Source: Apostichopus japonicus
Lineage: Eukaryota > Echinodermata > Holothuroidea > Aspidochirotida > Stichopodidae
DNA length: 64,000 bases
Assembly (NCBI RefSeq): GCF_037975245.1
Contig: NC_092571.1
Span: forward strand, 25,498,564 to 25,562,563
Direction of reading: 5' to 3'
In this document: positions 13,138-27,526 of the stretch, in pieces
How the letters are laid out: each line of letters starts with the position of its first letter
Numbering within the stretch: position 1 is the first letter of the stretch
Position numbers and translations under genes: made by a program
The notes under the pieces: model-generated
Seen by the model: the letters and a program-made list of their open reading frames with translations, nothing else
The model's database searches: none
Told to the model about the DNA's origin: nothing

Positions 13138-14240
13138 TTTCTATAATATATTATTATTATTATTATCGTATGTATAGTCTATACTTTACTTTATTATATC
13201 AATTGATCAGTTTATTGCTGTTTGTCTCATTCATAGGATTTTGGTTTGGTTGTATTGTGGAATTATCTATTAGTATTTTTTTTTTATCTGTTTGCAGTTA
13301 GTTAGGCCCATGCATACTGTATGAAGGTCGTATATAATGAATGCCTGAATGCCTCATCAAAAGCCTTCGTATACGGTGTGACGATGGTTAATTGAAAGAT
13401 ATAAGCGATCAGATTAAGGTCAGATATGAGAGATCAGATTAAGGTCAGATATAAACGGCTACAAATTAATCCAGCATATATACGAAACCGTAAAAGTGCC
13501 AAAGCTTAACTCTCTTTATTTTAGGCCCCAGTTGGCCAACCTGTTTTGGCCTGTGTTGTGACTTAATGAAGGGATCCACGTGGAGGAGATATTCCCCGGC
13601 ATCCCCTCTGAGAGATTTTTATATGCTTAAAGGGTGCTTAGTTGCAAAATATTGTTATAATTAATGCAACTTTTGAAGTAAGTTAAATGGTCAAACTGTG
13701 ATACCCACTTTGAATATCACTGCTTGAGGCTAACCTTTTGATATATTCCCATTCCTTCATACGGAGCTTTATGAACTTTGGGAAAGTCTAACCGCAACCG
13801 GTTACAATAATAATACATGATAAAATTAGGCTAAATCATAATAATAATAATACTAATAGGCTGTCTATTGCAAGAAGTGACGCATGTGATCAATCCCTCA
13901 TTAAACGACGTACACGAACGTACCAATCACTCGAACGAGTATCTAGCAACCCTCATGATCTTATTCACAACAGATGCACACACACACGCGCGCGCGAGCG
14001 CACAGACACACAAAAACAATTACCCGCTCACTGCAGTTGTCTTCTGTGTGACCTTTACCTGTACTTTTTCTTAACACCGGTGGATATCTAAATGGTCTTT
14101 TTTACTTATTTCACTCTTTACCCTATCAGTATTAATATCAACCTTTTCAATATAACGAATAAATAATGCCGATGAACTTTCTCTCTCAATTCGTCGTGTA
14201 CTTTTTAGCTGTTAAGATGGGGGTTTCTTTTCATGTAGTA
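13138..14240. other. Gene-free stretch
   Basis: Nothing coding recognised. A short tandem duplication of AGATCAGATTAAGGTCAGATAT lies at about 13405-13455 and a CA/CG-rich stretch at about 13978-14003. Confidence 0.35.
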
Positions 14241-14311
14241 TTATATCTATATATATCTATATATATATCTATATATATATATATATATATCTATATATAT
14301 ATATTTATATA

Positions 14312-14375
<64 letters not shown>
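14241..14375. repeat. AT/ATCT microsatellite
   Basis: Interrupted then pure (TA)n. Confidence 0.9.
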
Positions 14376-14377
<2 letters not shown>

Positions 14378-16201
14378 GCTGAGAACTCACCAACCACAAA
14401 GGAAAGAGACAAATTTATTGCGATTCTTTGCATTAATCATGAGGCCAGTGGCTCCCGCCGTGGGCGACTAATTCTACTCTACCTGCTAACTGAATTGAAC
14501 CAGCCTATCCACATAAGCGTAAAACTTGATGAGATTTGCCAAAATGAAAGGACAAGATCTGCTCACAGTTTGGTTCCTTCTTTAAGGATATAATATAACG
14601 GGCTGTAGCGGCATAGTGTAAGATTATTACAGTCAGGGATTTCTTAACAACTCATTGATATATTCAACGGTCGGTTACGCCGACTCGGTAGCAAACAAAA
14701 ATAAATAAAATAAATTGCGATCGAGGATAGATAGAGGCATAGTATACCTGTCTACTGGAATATAGATATGGTGGTGTCTGGCTTTTAATGGTCATCAGTA
14801 TTGGCACCAAATATGCTAGTAAGTCAACTTAAAGTGGTCACCTATGTTCATCATCGATGATCATGATGTCAGTAATTGCACACTGTCAACATAGAACGTC
14901 TTCCATACCCTGTTAGATATGTGACGGTATTTCCTAATGGTAAGCTTCACATTTCGCAATGTCTGATAATAATTTCGAGTCTTAAAACCCACACCCCACC
15001 ACCACCCCCAGAGAAGGTATATTTTAGAAGAAAAAACACTTTTTGCACCAAGTCTCAATTTTGAGGCTATTTGATAACCCTTAATGGGCATCAGTATTGG
15101 TCCCAAATTTAAGCACGATATTGTTACTAAGTTTTCAAAATTACTTTCCTAGGTTTATTTATTCTACTATTTTCACAGACATACGGTGGGGGGGGGGGGG
15201 GTGATGATCACTTTCGCTTTTGTGAGTGTACATATCTACTTGATCTGTGTGTATGTATTGTTAATGAATATGCATTGTTTTTATATACGTGGAGGATCAA
15301 TCGATATGATTGGTTAATATATATCCAAGGACATTGCAAAACCCCTCAAAAAAGGTCGCGACCTGGGAAACGACGTGCCCTGCAACCCTCGCCCTCAAAG
15401 AGTTGCGCAAGTTATCGATCATTATATATACTGTGATATCAGTATTACACACTACCTTTGTTACGACTATTGCTTAGCTATTTATACATGAGTTTCCGAT
15501 CATATCATTATTCTCGGAGCATTTCATATCTAATCTAGAATCTTTATCGATATATTTCAAGACGAAAAAACCCAGAAATAGTTAGATAACCTTTATCAAT
15601 TTCATTTCAAGTTTAGCGCTTAATGCGATGGTCTCACTGCGGACGAATAAAATAGCCTAGCTTAATTACGACATGTAAGGCATGCGCCCATGCGTATTTA
15701 GACGGCGATTCTGAAAAAGTGCGTGCTTAGCTTCAGGCAATATACGATACAGTTTGCCGTAGTTAATTTCGGCTTCGATGCCGCTGAGATGGCTTAAGTT
15801 GTGGCGAGGCGTATGACCTTTTCCTTGCATATTGGATTCTGTGCTCTAATTGGCACGCACGATATATATATATAGATATATATCTAGTGGTCGTATTATG
15901 TTAATGGCAGTACAAATTTACCGTAGATTTTTATCCGTCGAGGAATAAGTCCTCTTTGTGAGGAAAAGTGCCAACCACAAGAAAAGGACATCTTATCGGG
16001 TAATCTTTTGTTAAATTATTCTTAGAAACTTAGATGTCTTATAAGGTTGTATATGTTTTGCCATTCGGACTGACTCATACCTGACCATCGTCCTAGTCAC
16101 TTTTGAAGGACAATAAGGCACAAGTTTCAAGTGTAAAGGCAATTTGCACTACGGACGTTTGTTTTTCACGTTCACCTTGAGCGAAAGAATATATATAAAT
16201 A

Positions 16202-16244
<43 letters not shown>

Positions 16245-16454
16245 TTAATTAATTATATATAAATATATACACAATCAGGAATAGAAATTTGTATTGCGTC
16301 ATTATGGACACTATACAGAAAAGGTAACAACTCCTGCTTCCGTGCATTAGTGGCGTGTTCCCATATTCTTTTTATACAAACGTTAATAGAGGGCAGTACA
16401 ATTGAATAAATGACAGAAATGTTTACACTTCTCAGGCTGCAGTAAAGACTTTAA
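14376..16454. other. Gene-free stretch with AT microsatellite
   Basis: No coding exon recognised. G-run at 15186-15200; AT/ATTT microsatellite at 16190-16269. Confidence 0.35.
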
Positions 16455-16761
16455 AGGGTGTGAAGACTCGCGCAAAAAGAAACGTCTAATGCCGGTAATC
16501 TGACCTAGTTTCGAATGAGGTGTAACAGAAGTGTTAGACACCACCATCGATCCCAGAAAATACACACACAGCTTGCTACCGTCGGTAATTTAGACACTAG
16601 TGTACAGTCAGTAAATACAGCTGCGGTCAATACCCACAGCACAGTGTAAAAAACGTCTGCATTTTGTAGCGACACGAACAAAACGTCACTTGAAAGCAAA
16701 GGAAAGGAAAGTTTACTTTTTCAGATGTCCGCACGCGGTTTAGGACGGGTCTTCAATGCCT
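16455..16761 (-). mobile_element. TTAA-flanked MITE, copy 1 (307 bp)
   Basis: Flanked by TTAA at 16451-16454 and 16762-16765. The ends are imperfect inverted repeats: AGGGTGTGAAGACTCGCGC at one end and the reverse of AGGCATTGAAGACCCG at the other. It is the reverse-complement orientation of copies 2 (28247-28612) and 3 (54483-54849). It lacks an internal stretch of about 55-60 bp that those two carry. TTAA target choice suggests piggyBac-type mobilisation. It is non-coding. Confidence 0.8.
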
Positions 16762-16765
16762 TTAA

Positions 16766-17599
16766 ATGACTAAATCGGCACTTTCCTTATACCTTTCGTG
16801 TGCCTAAACTGACTAATCAGCAGTTGAGTAAAGTTTGCTTTATTGCACGCACGCTACAGCACGCTACTGCTGGGAAAGTTTTGTGATTACGTAATCGACA
16901 TGCCTCTGTCGTAAATCGACCTCAGGCTTTACAATTAGCCTGCATAGCTTCTTAACACTATTAGGCTCTTTGTGGAAATATGTTCACGTCTACAGTTTAG
17001 TAAATCTTACAGCGGTTACGCAAAGACCCTCATACAAGCAAAATATGTGGCAGGCGTTGCAGACAAATTGGTAAATTTTACGACCTAGGCAGGTATTACG
17101 TAATCTAAAGAAACTTTTCCATGATAGCGTGCTATAGTTAGGGTCTATATAGCAGACCTTTAAATACTGATCAATAAATATTTCAAGTATAAACCAACCT
17201 AAATCAAGATGGTTTCGAAAGGTTAGCTGGTTGTACTTTCTCATTCATATATTACGTAAATCAATGTTGCAATGTTTCAATATGGAAAACGTCTGGAAAA
17301 TCTTAAATCAAGATTGTGTATCAACTGATCGAATTAATAGTGCTTGAGGTAATTTTAACGATTTCTGATTTAGGAACTTGTGAACTTGTTTCCACGACAA
17401 TCCCTCCCATGTGTATAGTAAATAGAGTGCTTGTGTTTAAAGCAAATAAACCGAGAAGCACTCGTAAAGGGAAATCGTCGGAAACATTCACAAAAGCACT
17501 TGTTTTCGTCCATATTCGTCTTTTAGTTCCATGGTACCAGTTTAACTATTTCTCTCTTTATTCATAAATAATATTTGGAGTAACAATTCCAAATCCACT
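16766..17599. other. Gene-free stretch
   Basis: Unique sequence; no coding exon recognised in either direction. Confidence 0.35.
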
Positions 17600-17935
17600 T
17601 GTATGGTTGTATTGATTTGTATGGTTGTATTGTTGTATGGTTGTATTGATGTATGTATGTTGTATGGTTGTATTGTATGTATGTATGTATGTATGTTGTA
17701 TGTATGTATGTTGTATTGTATGTATTGTATGGTTGTATTGTATGTATGTATGTTGTATGTATGTATGTTGTATTGTATGTATTGTATGGTTGTATTGATT
17801 TGTATGGTTGTATTGTTGTATGGTTGTATTGATGTATTGTATGGTTGTATGGTTGTATTGTATGTATGTATGTTGTATTGTATGTATTGTATGGTTGTAT
17901 GGTTGTATTGTATGTATTGTATGGTTGTATTGATA
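17600..17935. repeat. TGTA/TTGTATGG minisatellite
   Basis: Irregular mix of TATGGTTGTATTG and (TATG)n units, with a higher-order duplication (about 17600-17700 resembling 17780-17880). Open frames of 117 and 144 codons on the two strands are caused by the stop-free repeat and are not genes. Confidence 0.9.
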
Positions 17936-20900
17936 GGAAGTAAACTTTGCGTTTGACTTACCGAGAGAGAACAAAAGAAAAAATGTATACATGCAAATCG
18001 TCAGCTATTCTCTTACAACTGTGACACGAAATATACATGCATGGTTGTATCAATTGACATGACCCGGAAGTGCGACATACACATGCGCCATTCGTTTTCA
18101 TACATAGTCTATGGGCTAGCTGACATACTTGTCATAAGGGATCCTACTAACCTTTATGAATTTATATAATTATGCAACATCAACGTATACAGTACGCATG
18201 TACACCGGGTGTGACATTGGTCTAATTTTCAGTAAATTATTGGTATTTTAGACTCTCATAGACTAACTTGACAATTATTGTCGTGAGTCCCATCCAACAT
18301 GTCATATGTGCAGCTATTCTGCGAAATTCTCATATCACTATAACCTGATATTTTGACAAACGTCAGCTTCTGCAAGTTTAAGTCTTGCTTAACTCATAAC
18401 TGTAAATACCATCAGTAGCATACGCGTCGCGTTCTCCTGTTTTTTTTTGGAGGGGGGAATGTGGAGGGGAAAGGGAGGGGGGACGGGAGGGGGACTGGAA
18501 GGACCGAGATAGGTATCCCTTTTGCATATGGAAGTGGTATTTTAATAACGTTTTTAGCCCAAGTGGATTTAGGGCAGTTCTTCTAATTTGTGGTTAAAAT
18601 ATTTTCATTTGCCGAACGAAGGTTTTTGAAAATAATTTGTTTTATGTCTTTTTAATATGCATCCAATTTATACATGTTTACGTGACTTAGTAATTTTGGG
18701 TAATATAAAAGAGAGACTTCAGTCGTTGATTCAAGCGTACATCATCTTAATTTTGACCTTGTATATGGAATACCATTCACTACAAACAAGTAACTTAATT
18801 ATTTTTGCCAATATGTTGGAGGCACTTCATTTAATAAATGCTTGTCCGTTTTTTAAATTTTCTGAATTTCTCACCTTCGAGGGTACGTTCAACTTGTTGT
18901 GGACTTTGGGAATATATTTCTGTTATGAAATTGTGTTTTTCTTCATGGGTCTTATTTACCATTAATGGATGGGATGGATTGATGGATGGATAAAACCACG
19001 TCATCAACATATTACAAAAATGGCGGCAGAATAATTACTTGTGTATAAATATATGATAGGATAGTGACGTAGGCTATATACTTTCACTGAATCGTACGTG
19101 GACAACCCACATTACTTCCACAATCAATTCAGAAACCTGAAAATGTTGTTACGAAAATCGGAACCACCCACATCGGAATGGAATGACATTTCTGCCGAAC
19201 GATTAAATTCAGATTAGTGTTAGTAAATGGATATGCATGACATGTCTGATTGGCCATATATAGAGAAAGCAATACAGACTAGCCTCCACCTAACTCAGCA
19301 GTTTGTGTCAATACTTCAAGCACCTAACAATACAAGTTCAAACTTCAAAATGTATAATTCTGTTGGGGGGGGGGGGCGGGGATTCCTTTCAATCTCTTAG
19401 GGTGACCCTTTACTGAAATCCCTGCGCTGCGACCATTTGGCGTGTTATATACAACTATGAAAATGAAGCCGACGCCGGCCTCTATGGACTATAAATAAAA
19501 AGTAAAAAGGCGAATGTCGCACAAACTGTGCGGATAGATTTCCTCCAAAGTGATACAGAAGTTAATTTTTGAACTGTTCTATATATAACGTTGAACAGGA
19601 TATGTGACACTCCACAACATGAATAGTTTAGTACAATGAACTTTTGTTATCCATGCATTTGTTTGTGTAATTTTTCAGTCGAGGATTTCGGAAGATTTCC
19701 TCAATCGATATGGTATTCATAGTCTGCCGTTTCAGGTACAAAATAGACCTATTCTTTCTTTGTTCTTTTTAAACTATTGTTTCATTCATATTGTAATACT
19801 GATATTATTCACGTAGTCTTCGGTGCGTGCTAAATCATAAATCACCATAAATTGTGTGAAAGACCTTGAAAATGTCGTAAACAGAGAACAATGGAATAAT
19901 GTTCCTTTATCTATGTGGCACATGAGCGATTTTAACATATACATATATTTATATATAATGAAGTATACCTACAGGGTAACTTACAGCATGTTGTTACTAG
20001 AGTGTGCGGCGATCATCAGACAATACATATATATATATATATCTTTAGAAATTGAAATTCATTTGTGAAAGTGTTGAGGATTTGTATATAATGTATAAAT
20101 TGTTAAACGAAATTTAATATACCCATTTAATATATAACCGAAGTGATTAAGTGCCATATCAATGAATAATTCAAGGAAAAACAATCCATAATGGATATTT
20201 GCCGATAGACCTTTACCCACCCCATCCCAATCAACTCCACTACACTCCTCTCACCTACACCTATAACAATGAATTGCTTGCTTATATACACATTTTTCGA
20301 TAATATATCCAGAAGTATAGAAGGAAGCATTTCATTCAATAATAAACACACCTATTTATTTTATTCTTTTTTTAATATTATACCGGATATGAGGCCCGAT
20401 GATGCTAAGGGCTGTTAGAAACAGCAGCTGTAGAGATAATCCCTGCCGTGTTTATGAATTTCATTGTCTCATTGTATAAGCTCCATTTATTAATGATATG
20501 CAATCCAGTAAGGTCTTTAATAGAACGACTGTAATTACAAGTCAACTAGTCTAAAATTTACTGACAGGACAGGACAACCACGAATCCTATTTGATAATAA
20601 GTTCATCTCCTTTCTTTTTTTCCTTCCTTTTTTCCCCTTAAATCTTCTTACTCTAGATTTTCCTCCTGTTTCTTTTCCTTAATGTTTGCCTCTTTTTCTT
20701 CTTCTTCTGCTGAGTCCTTTTAACGCCTTCGCCATCTCCCACATGAAAGAAAAAAATCTCATCTTCTAAACATAGAGAGAGAAGACCTATTATAGAAACC
20801 AATGAGAAGCATGCATGCTTGGTATATATATATACGCTGCCTATATCATGTAATTGATTTAACTATTGAGAAATTCATTGCTGTACCTCCGATCGAAGTC

Positions 20901-23900
20901 CGCGTTCAATTAGGGTGCACTGAACTTCATCCTTGTCCCATTGGTAATTTAAAGTACTCTCGCTTTTAAAGAGCTGTGTATTTTCGTTCAAGTATTTTGT
21001 ACTATGTCACCCCGCGTTGCACTTTCAACGCACTTTCATTTCATTTTGCTCTCTCCCTTATACGGAATCAGAGTGTATATACGTTTATCACGCGTGAACA
21101 TCACTGTAAAAAATCTCTATATAGCAGTGTACGTGGAAATTGTTGATTGTAAGATAACTCATGCACCCAATATATAAACTTGATCTACTTCATGACACGT
21201 TGCAAAACTAGTTGTCTATTTTTCATTGTATACTTTTCCATACATTTTATTCTGTTTTTATGTCGGGATTTTTTTTTTTCAGTTTATTTCTTTGATTATG
21301 TTTTTCTTTTGTTGTTTGTTTGTTCAATTCGCTTGGGGTAAGTCAAAAAAAGTACAAACTGACCTGTGAGTCTTTAAAGTACACAGGATGACCGAAGAAT
21401 GGCAGATAGGCACACAAAGCAAATCGGGGGGGGGGGGGAGATGTAAGAAGAGCAAAGAAAAAACCCCGGATCGACACGGACAGTTTGAAATTTATACCGT
21501 TAAACGTTTCCCTATATATATGTTCTTATATTATTTGTGTATGCAACGCAGGTGTGTTTGGTTAAGACAAAAAAAACACAATAGAATAAAGAAAATACTT
21601 CACCCCGTTAAGTACTTCACGTAAAAGATACTCAGGGAACTTGACGCGTCAAACTGGATATTTAATGAAGCGAAGAAATAGGGTGATCGCACTTTTTGCT
21701 TAATCATTGAAGAGGATGATTTGTTCAAGGTGTCATTCTTCTTTGCAAAAATTCACTTGAGCCTTGCGGGCATTTTTTTTTTTTTTTTTGTTGGGCAGTT
21801 TCTTTTTTTTCACCTTGTGCTGTCGAGCCATCGAAGTGGAATATGCCGAAAAGTACAGGTGACGTATAGTGAAGCAGCTTGGGTAAAATGAATGAAGAAG
21901 AAATAAGAAGAATTAGAAAAGTAGAAGTAAAGAAACGAAATATACAGAAAAGTGTTTAAGGAAAATGGTGACAAGGTGTTAGCTTTATGCTTGTAGCGTG
22001 AAATGATTTCTTCTAACGACTATATTAGGAGACAACTGTCGTGTGAGATTAACTTTACCGGCGAGGTATAGTAGTACTCACATAAACGTAAAATCGGCGA
22101 TGTCACATCAACACTTGTATATATGATGACGCGCGTGTGTGTGGCTTCCGTCACTGAAAAGGAAAACCAAGTGATTAAAACGGAGAGCGCATGAGTAGAA
22201 TACACAATTGGCTTGCGCAACAAAGGTGTGTTTATTGGGGGGGGGGGGTGATGGTGTGGCCCCTACCTCCATCGTTAGACCTGGGGACACGTTCAGTAGG
22301 GGAAGTTTTTACATTCAGTCGGGAATAAATTAGACCATCTCTCTTGGCGCAAGGCGCCCTTCCACAAAGGTTCGCTCCACTACCTAAATCAGTCGGGGAA
22401 TTAATCTGACCCACCCCCCCTCCCCCTTTCCTTACCCTCATGTCCTCGTTATTGGAATGTATAGGCTACGTGTAGTGATCATAACTCAAGATTGAAGTTT
22501 GGATTGAGTGCATGGTTCTTACATTGTGTATGATATTTACTGTGTGTACTTCATATATTTTGTATTCGTCTTACATTGTATATATATGCTCCTTACGTTA
22601 TGTATGCTTCTTACAATGTGAACTTTTCCTAGGCCTACAAGGGGAATGCGTCTTATATTGTGAGTATGATTTTTACATTTTGTTTACTTCCTATAGGCTA
22701 CATTGCGCTTGCTATTCCTACTGTGAAAGCTTAGGTGTTCAAAACTCTTGTAATTTAGAAATGTTCCCGTACCAAAGTTTACCTACGCCATCAACTTAGG
22801 ACCTTGCAAATCAGCATGTAAATATACTTAGACCAACAATAAATCTCTCGTCCAGTATTTTACTCCAAAAGTTAATGAGACTAATTCTTACATAATAGAG
22901 AAGTAAGACTGACATCCCTTTCTGGGAATACGGACAATCTGTTGTTACTATGGTGATATACAAAGGACTATTTACATTATAGGGAACTGTCATTTAGCAA
23001 TGCCGGGCACCTGAGTCCCAATACTAACAACGCAATGTAAACGCTACGTTTCAGACACAGGTATCTTGGGACGGACGCAAAGTGGAAAGGGGCTAGGTCA
23101 TCCGATAAAAATATCTGCAGACTGGGAGGAACAGGGATTTTCATGATGAAGAGGCCAGTGTGACTCTCGGGTCGTTGATGCCGACTTCCCTTGTAGGGGG
23201 TCTCAGAGCATCATACTCTGGTGTAGGGGGCTGCACCTGTTCCGGTGTAGTTGCCAGACAAATGTGTGCCTATTCCAACTATTTTTTTTTATCTACAAGG
23301 ACTCCTTCCTTGCTCCCTGAGAAAACGACAGAATACCAAAAATCGATTCTACAAAATTACGCGAGTCACCTCATGAAGACGTTTAAAGTTAACATATTAC
23401 ATCATTGCTGTAAATGGTTTTGACAGGGACGGGGTACGGGAGGGAGAGGGTGTGGTCAGGAGGGAAGAAATACCGGACTTTGTTGTCCATCACCTTCAAG
23501 CCAATGTAATGAGTATTATTATTATATTAAAATTGGAGGGATCAGAAAAGAGCGGTTGCCTCTTTCTCCTTTTTAAAGGATGGTTATTTTCCTTTAACTT
23601 TAACGTTAACTTTTCTCCATTTGCCATTCTACTGCATGTTGTTCGTTTGAAACCGCATTCATGAGGGAAAGATTCGGAATGTGTTTGTCATGTCGGAATA
23701 AATGAGACAATCACATTGGCATTCGGGAACAGAGGGACTGGTGAGGTTTCTTTACCGTCAAGTTTTAGTTTCCACGATAATTGCTACCAACTTCCCAATC
23801 ATCATATCTGCCCAATTTTTATTATTAAAACTCCAAACAAAGGGAAGCGAAAGGACGGAAAGGTTAAAGCAATTTCCATGGAATCGCAAATATTTTCTAC

Positions 23901-26900
23901 AAGAGAATGTTATCTCCATTGGAATACTCAACTGAGCCCATGCTCTATGTAACCTGCTTTAACTTGAAGGTTTCCTATACTTTCCACAGCAGACTTGAGA
24001 AATAGGCTTCGGCCTATTTGAATTGTACCTTTTTCGTTGGGTTGAAATTATTCTCAAAAGAACTTTTTCTTGTCAAGACCTCTGATATCGAGGATTATCA
24101 TGCATTACCGGGACGGTCTATATACTGTACATATGGGACGTAACCTAAATGTGGTTTGCGAAAAAAACGTCGCGAGATTTCTTCCAGACGTCGGAAAACT
24201 TATCAACAGATTTCGGAGCATGTCGTCGGAAATCGATTCAAAGTTATTTCTAACACAGCCCAAGCTAGTTTTTTTACGCTTTTTGAGAGTCGAATCTGAC
24301 AAGTGGGATTGTGGTGGTTCGTGGCCTAATCCTCATGGATTATCTTGGTCGAGGACTTAACAAGGATTGCTGATCGCTGCATCAGAATACATGCGTTCGC
24401 GTGACTTTTTTTTCCAATCGGACGGTATTCTCTGTCTTGTATTTCTGTCGGTGTTTCAGCTGTTCTTTCTTTGTGAAAGGGCTAAAAAATTAATTAGAGA
24501 AGTAGCTTATGATTGTGTGATTGTTTTTAAGAAGTAAACTCTGTCATTATAATTATTGTCATGAACAAGTTCCTAAAACAGCTAAGAAACATCTTATACC
24601 ATCTGGGGGAGATAGCGTTTCATGTTACCGATAGAGCTACGGGGCAAGTTCCAATTTCTGTTGTTTTAATGATTTATTTACCCCGATCTTTCTCTGACAC
24701 AACAACTCTTCCCCAACTGATTGTAATGTGAAAACTAAACCCGCTTGTATGTTAACCGCCAGCCTATCCCCGCGACTGACATTGGACATATGGGGTCATT
24801 CCCCCTCCCCCCTTCCATACCCTCTCCTTGCACACGCCACCCCTCTGAAGGATAAGCTTAGTGATAAAGAGACAAATGACAAAATAGGTTTAACAGAATC
24901 TCATCTTTTCTTCTGATCATTTTCATATTCATATAGTTTTACTCATTGTGTGAACAGAAATAGAGCATCAACCTACTTTTTTTAAACTTAAGAAACTAAA
25001 AACGCTCAAATTCTTGCAACTAAGAACCAAAAGCAAGCGATTTATGTGTAAAGATGTTCTCTATGAACATTTACTTCCATTTTGGGTTAAAAAGACAGGG
25101 ATTGCTTCCTACGCTTTTACATCTCATAAATTGGCTATGGCTTGGTGAGGGCATGATCTGTTTTAATTTTTTATTTTCAAATCTTTTAACAAAACTTCAA
25201 TCATGCATCATAATGTACTAGAGATCTGCATGCTATCAACTTATTTCAGGCAAACATAATTGACAGTCTTGGGGTGTTTTCTTCAAAATTAGGCGAAAAT
25301 GATAGAAAAACAGACACAAATTTAGTCCCAATTGGATGCAAATGTATATATTTATAACTCAATTTCATCATTTATGGAAACCTTAATGTCATCATTTTTG
25401 GAAACCTTTAGTTCATCATTTATGGAAATCTTTGACACTTTTCGAAAAGGTACATTTCAAGACAGGCCAACATTGTCAAACTAAGCTGTATTTTGTGTAC
25501 AGGGCACAGTTGAATAACCGTATTCTGTAGGTGTGTGCGACAGTCACAGTTGTGCATAGCCCCACAATCTGGTCTTGGTACAATAATCAGCCACATAATG
25601 GGTGCACCGTCTTTGAAGACGTCAGAGCAGTATATATAGATATGCATTTGGCTTTGTTACCAAATGACATTATTTCTGACACTCATATCGAGCAAAAATC
25701 ACTATGTAAGTACCGTACCACAATTAAAATAGCGAACATCCGCAATTAAAAGGTTCCCGCCATCGGAAAATGGGCCTAAACTGACCTAATGTAATGAATG
25801 TTTTTTTTGGGGTGCATTTTTCAGTGCCCATAATTACTTTTCCGCTTATATGTAACACAACATGAATCAATGTTAAGATGATGGTATTCTCTGCTTCGAT
25901 GTTGATATTACTACAAGCAAACAGTCCAAAGGATCAGGGGGGGGGGGAGGGGGTCAGTCTAATAAACTTGCTCCTCTCCAAGTTCAAAATCTAGACAGCA
26001 GCGATTGACATCAACATGAGCTATGAAATGCCAGGCAGTCATATGTCAGTTGAAGACGTCTATCTATGCTCTAACAGACTTGGAGAGTGAAAAAAGTTGA
26101 ACCTGCCACTCAACGCTGGCACGATGTACGAGAATCAGAAGGAGGCAGCAGCCATTTTGTATTTTTCATGTTCAGCTTATGACTGCTACAACTTCTGGGA
26201 GAGCAGCACTTTGAGGAAATCAAGACATCAAAGGGTCAAACCCCTGTATAAGGTGACTAGAGTTATGAGTTATTATAGACACGGGATTGAGGGTTCTCAT
26301 ATCTAAGTGTTCATTTCGAAACAACACTGGCAGTTTTTACTGCAAACTTTATAAAATGTTATGTTTCAAACTTTTAATCGTATATTTTATGTCATTTGCC
26401 GACATTTTAATGAGAAAGGATGGAAAACCAAAGAATACATCTTTGGAGATATTTAAAGGTAATTAAGGTAACTGACCTTTACGAACAAAATTCACAATTT
26501 TGTTGGCCCAAACAATTATGCATGCACACCACACTTTCATATTCATATTTTAAAATCAGCCAATCATATCATCTCTATCATGTGATGTTAGACAATAACA
26601 AACCGCCTGTTTGGCTCACTTCGTACGTCCATTGATGTACTGGGCCGACACTACTAGATGTAACTGAGCCATGTGTTTTTAGCAATTTCCTTTCCTCGTT
26701 ACGATAAATGCAAATCAATACCTCAATTAAGAAGAAGTTCTTAAGAGACCTATACAAATATTCATTACGCGTTTCACAGCTTTCGTTAACGCGAACGAGC
26801 TTAGCTAGCCTAATGCGCGGGCAAATCATACATATAATATTTGCAGCCATCGATCATTCTCACAATCTGTTAGTTTGTGCAAAGCTGGCACATAATTAGC

Positions 26901-27150
26901 ATGATTACCTAGCAACAAACCAGTTTTGGAGGGAAAAGAGGAAGGTTTGAAGTTGCTAGGCAACCTGGTTCAGTGTCACTTTCAAGGACACAGATAAAAC
27001 ACATCATACCCTAGACTGGTCAATGTACTTTTCTCTGATTCTAAACCTTAATTAGCATAATCTTCACAATGTGCCTCATCCGTCATGTTTTTTCCCCATA
27101 AATTAAGGGTCTTGTCAGTTCATTCATCATTGTGAGGCGGCCTAAAGCAA
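17936..27150. other. Long gene-poor stretch
   Basis: I find no exon with recognisable protein similarity or paired splice sites on either strand. It contains G/C runs near 19365, 21427, 22237 and 25938, small AT tracts (20019-20043), degenerate CTTACATTGTGTATG-like repeats (22512-22700) and a 24-bp three-copy tandem repeat (25365-25436). The rest is unique AT-rich sequence. Distant introns of a neighbouring gene or lncRNA cannot be excluded. Confidence 0.4.
25365..25436. repeat. 24-bp tandem repeat, three copies
   Basis: TCATCATTTATGGAAACCTT-type units start at 25365, 25389 and 25413. Confidence 0.85.
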
Positions 27151-27156
27151 TTTATT
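27151..27156 (-). terminator. Candidate LRRC47 polyadenylation signal
   Basis: AATAAA on the minus strand, about 680 bp past the LRRC47 stop and beyond the 3'UTR triplication. It is the first canonical hexamer I noticed; usage is unproven. Confidence 0.3.
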
Positions 27157-27526
27157 TCTTAAATTTCCACACACACAAAAAAAAACTGTGCCTTTGAACA
27201 TTCTGGTATTAAAGTATTACCAGTAATTTGTTAAGTGATGTTTTGGAAAGGATTTCACTTGTCAAAAACAAATCTGCTGCAACACTGATGAAAACAAAAC
27301 TAAGAATAAATCCTTCCACTGTGTCTGGTGAAAAAAAGGCTACTTTTGCTATAATACGACGACGAATACTCATATCTCTTGTTACAAATTCCCCCCACCC
27401 CCCCCCCTGATTATTCACACCTTGGATAGGAAATATCACTCACTTAGGAAATGTTCTTCTTTAGTGAAGGATATATATGTATTCCTAGGAAATATGTTCT
27501 CTTGCTTATGGATATACACTTTTGTA

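Noticed and set aside
17558-17992. Opposed 117- and 144-codon frames rich in Tyr/Cys/Met/Val and Thr/His/Gln/Asn
   Set aside because: Both arise from the stop-free TGTA-type minisatellite; no family similarity and no splice context.
24070-24360. 96-codon frame in the gene-poor region
   Set aside because: No recognisable motif, no flanking splice sites in a consistent phase, and an overlapping antisense frame is equally open.
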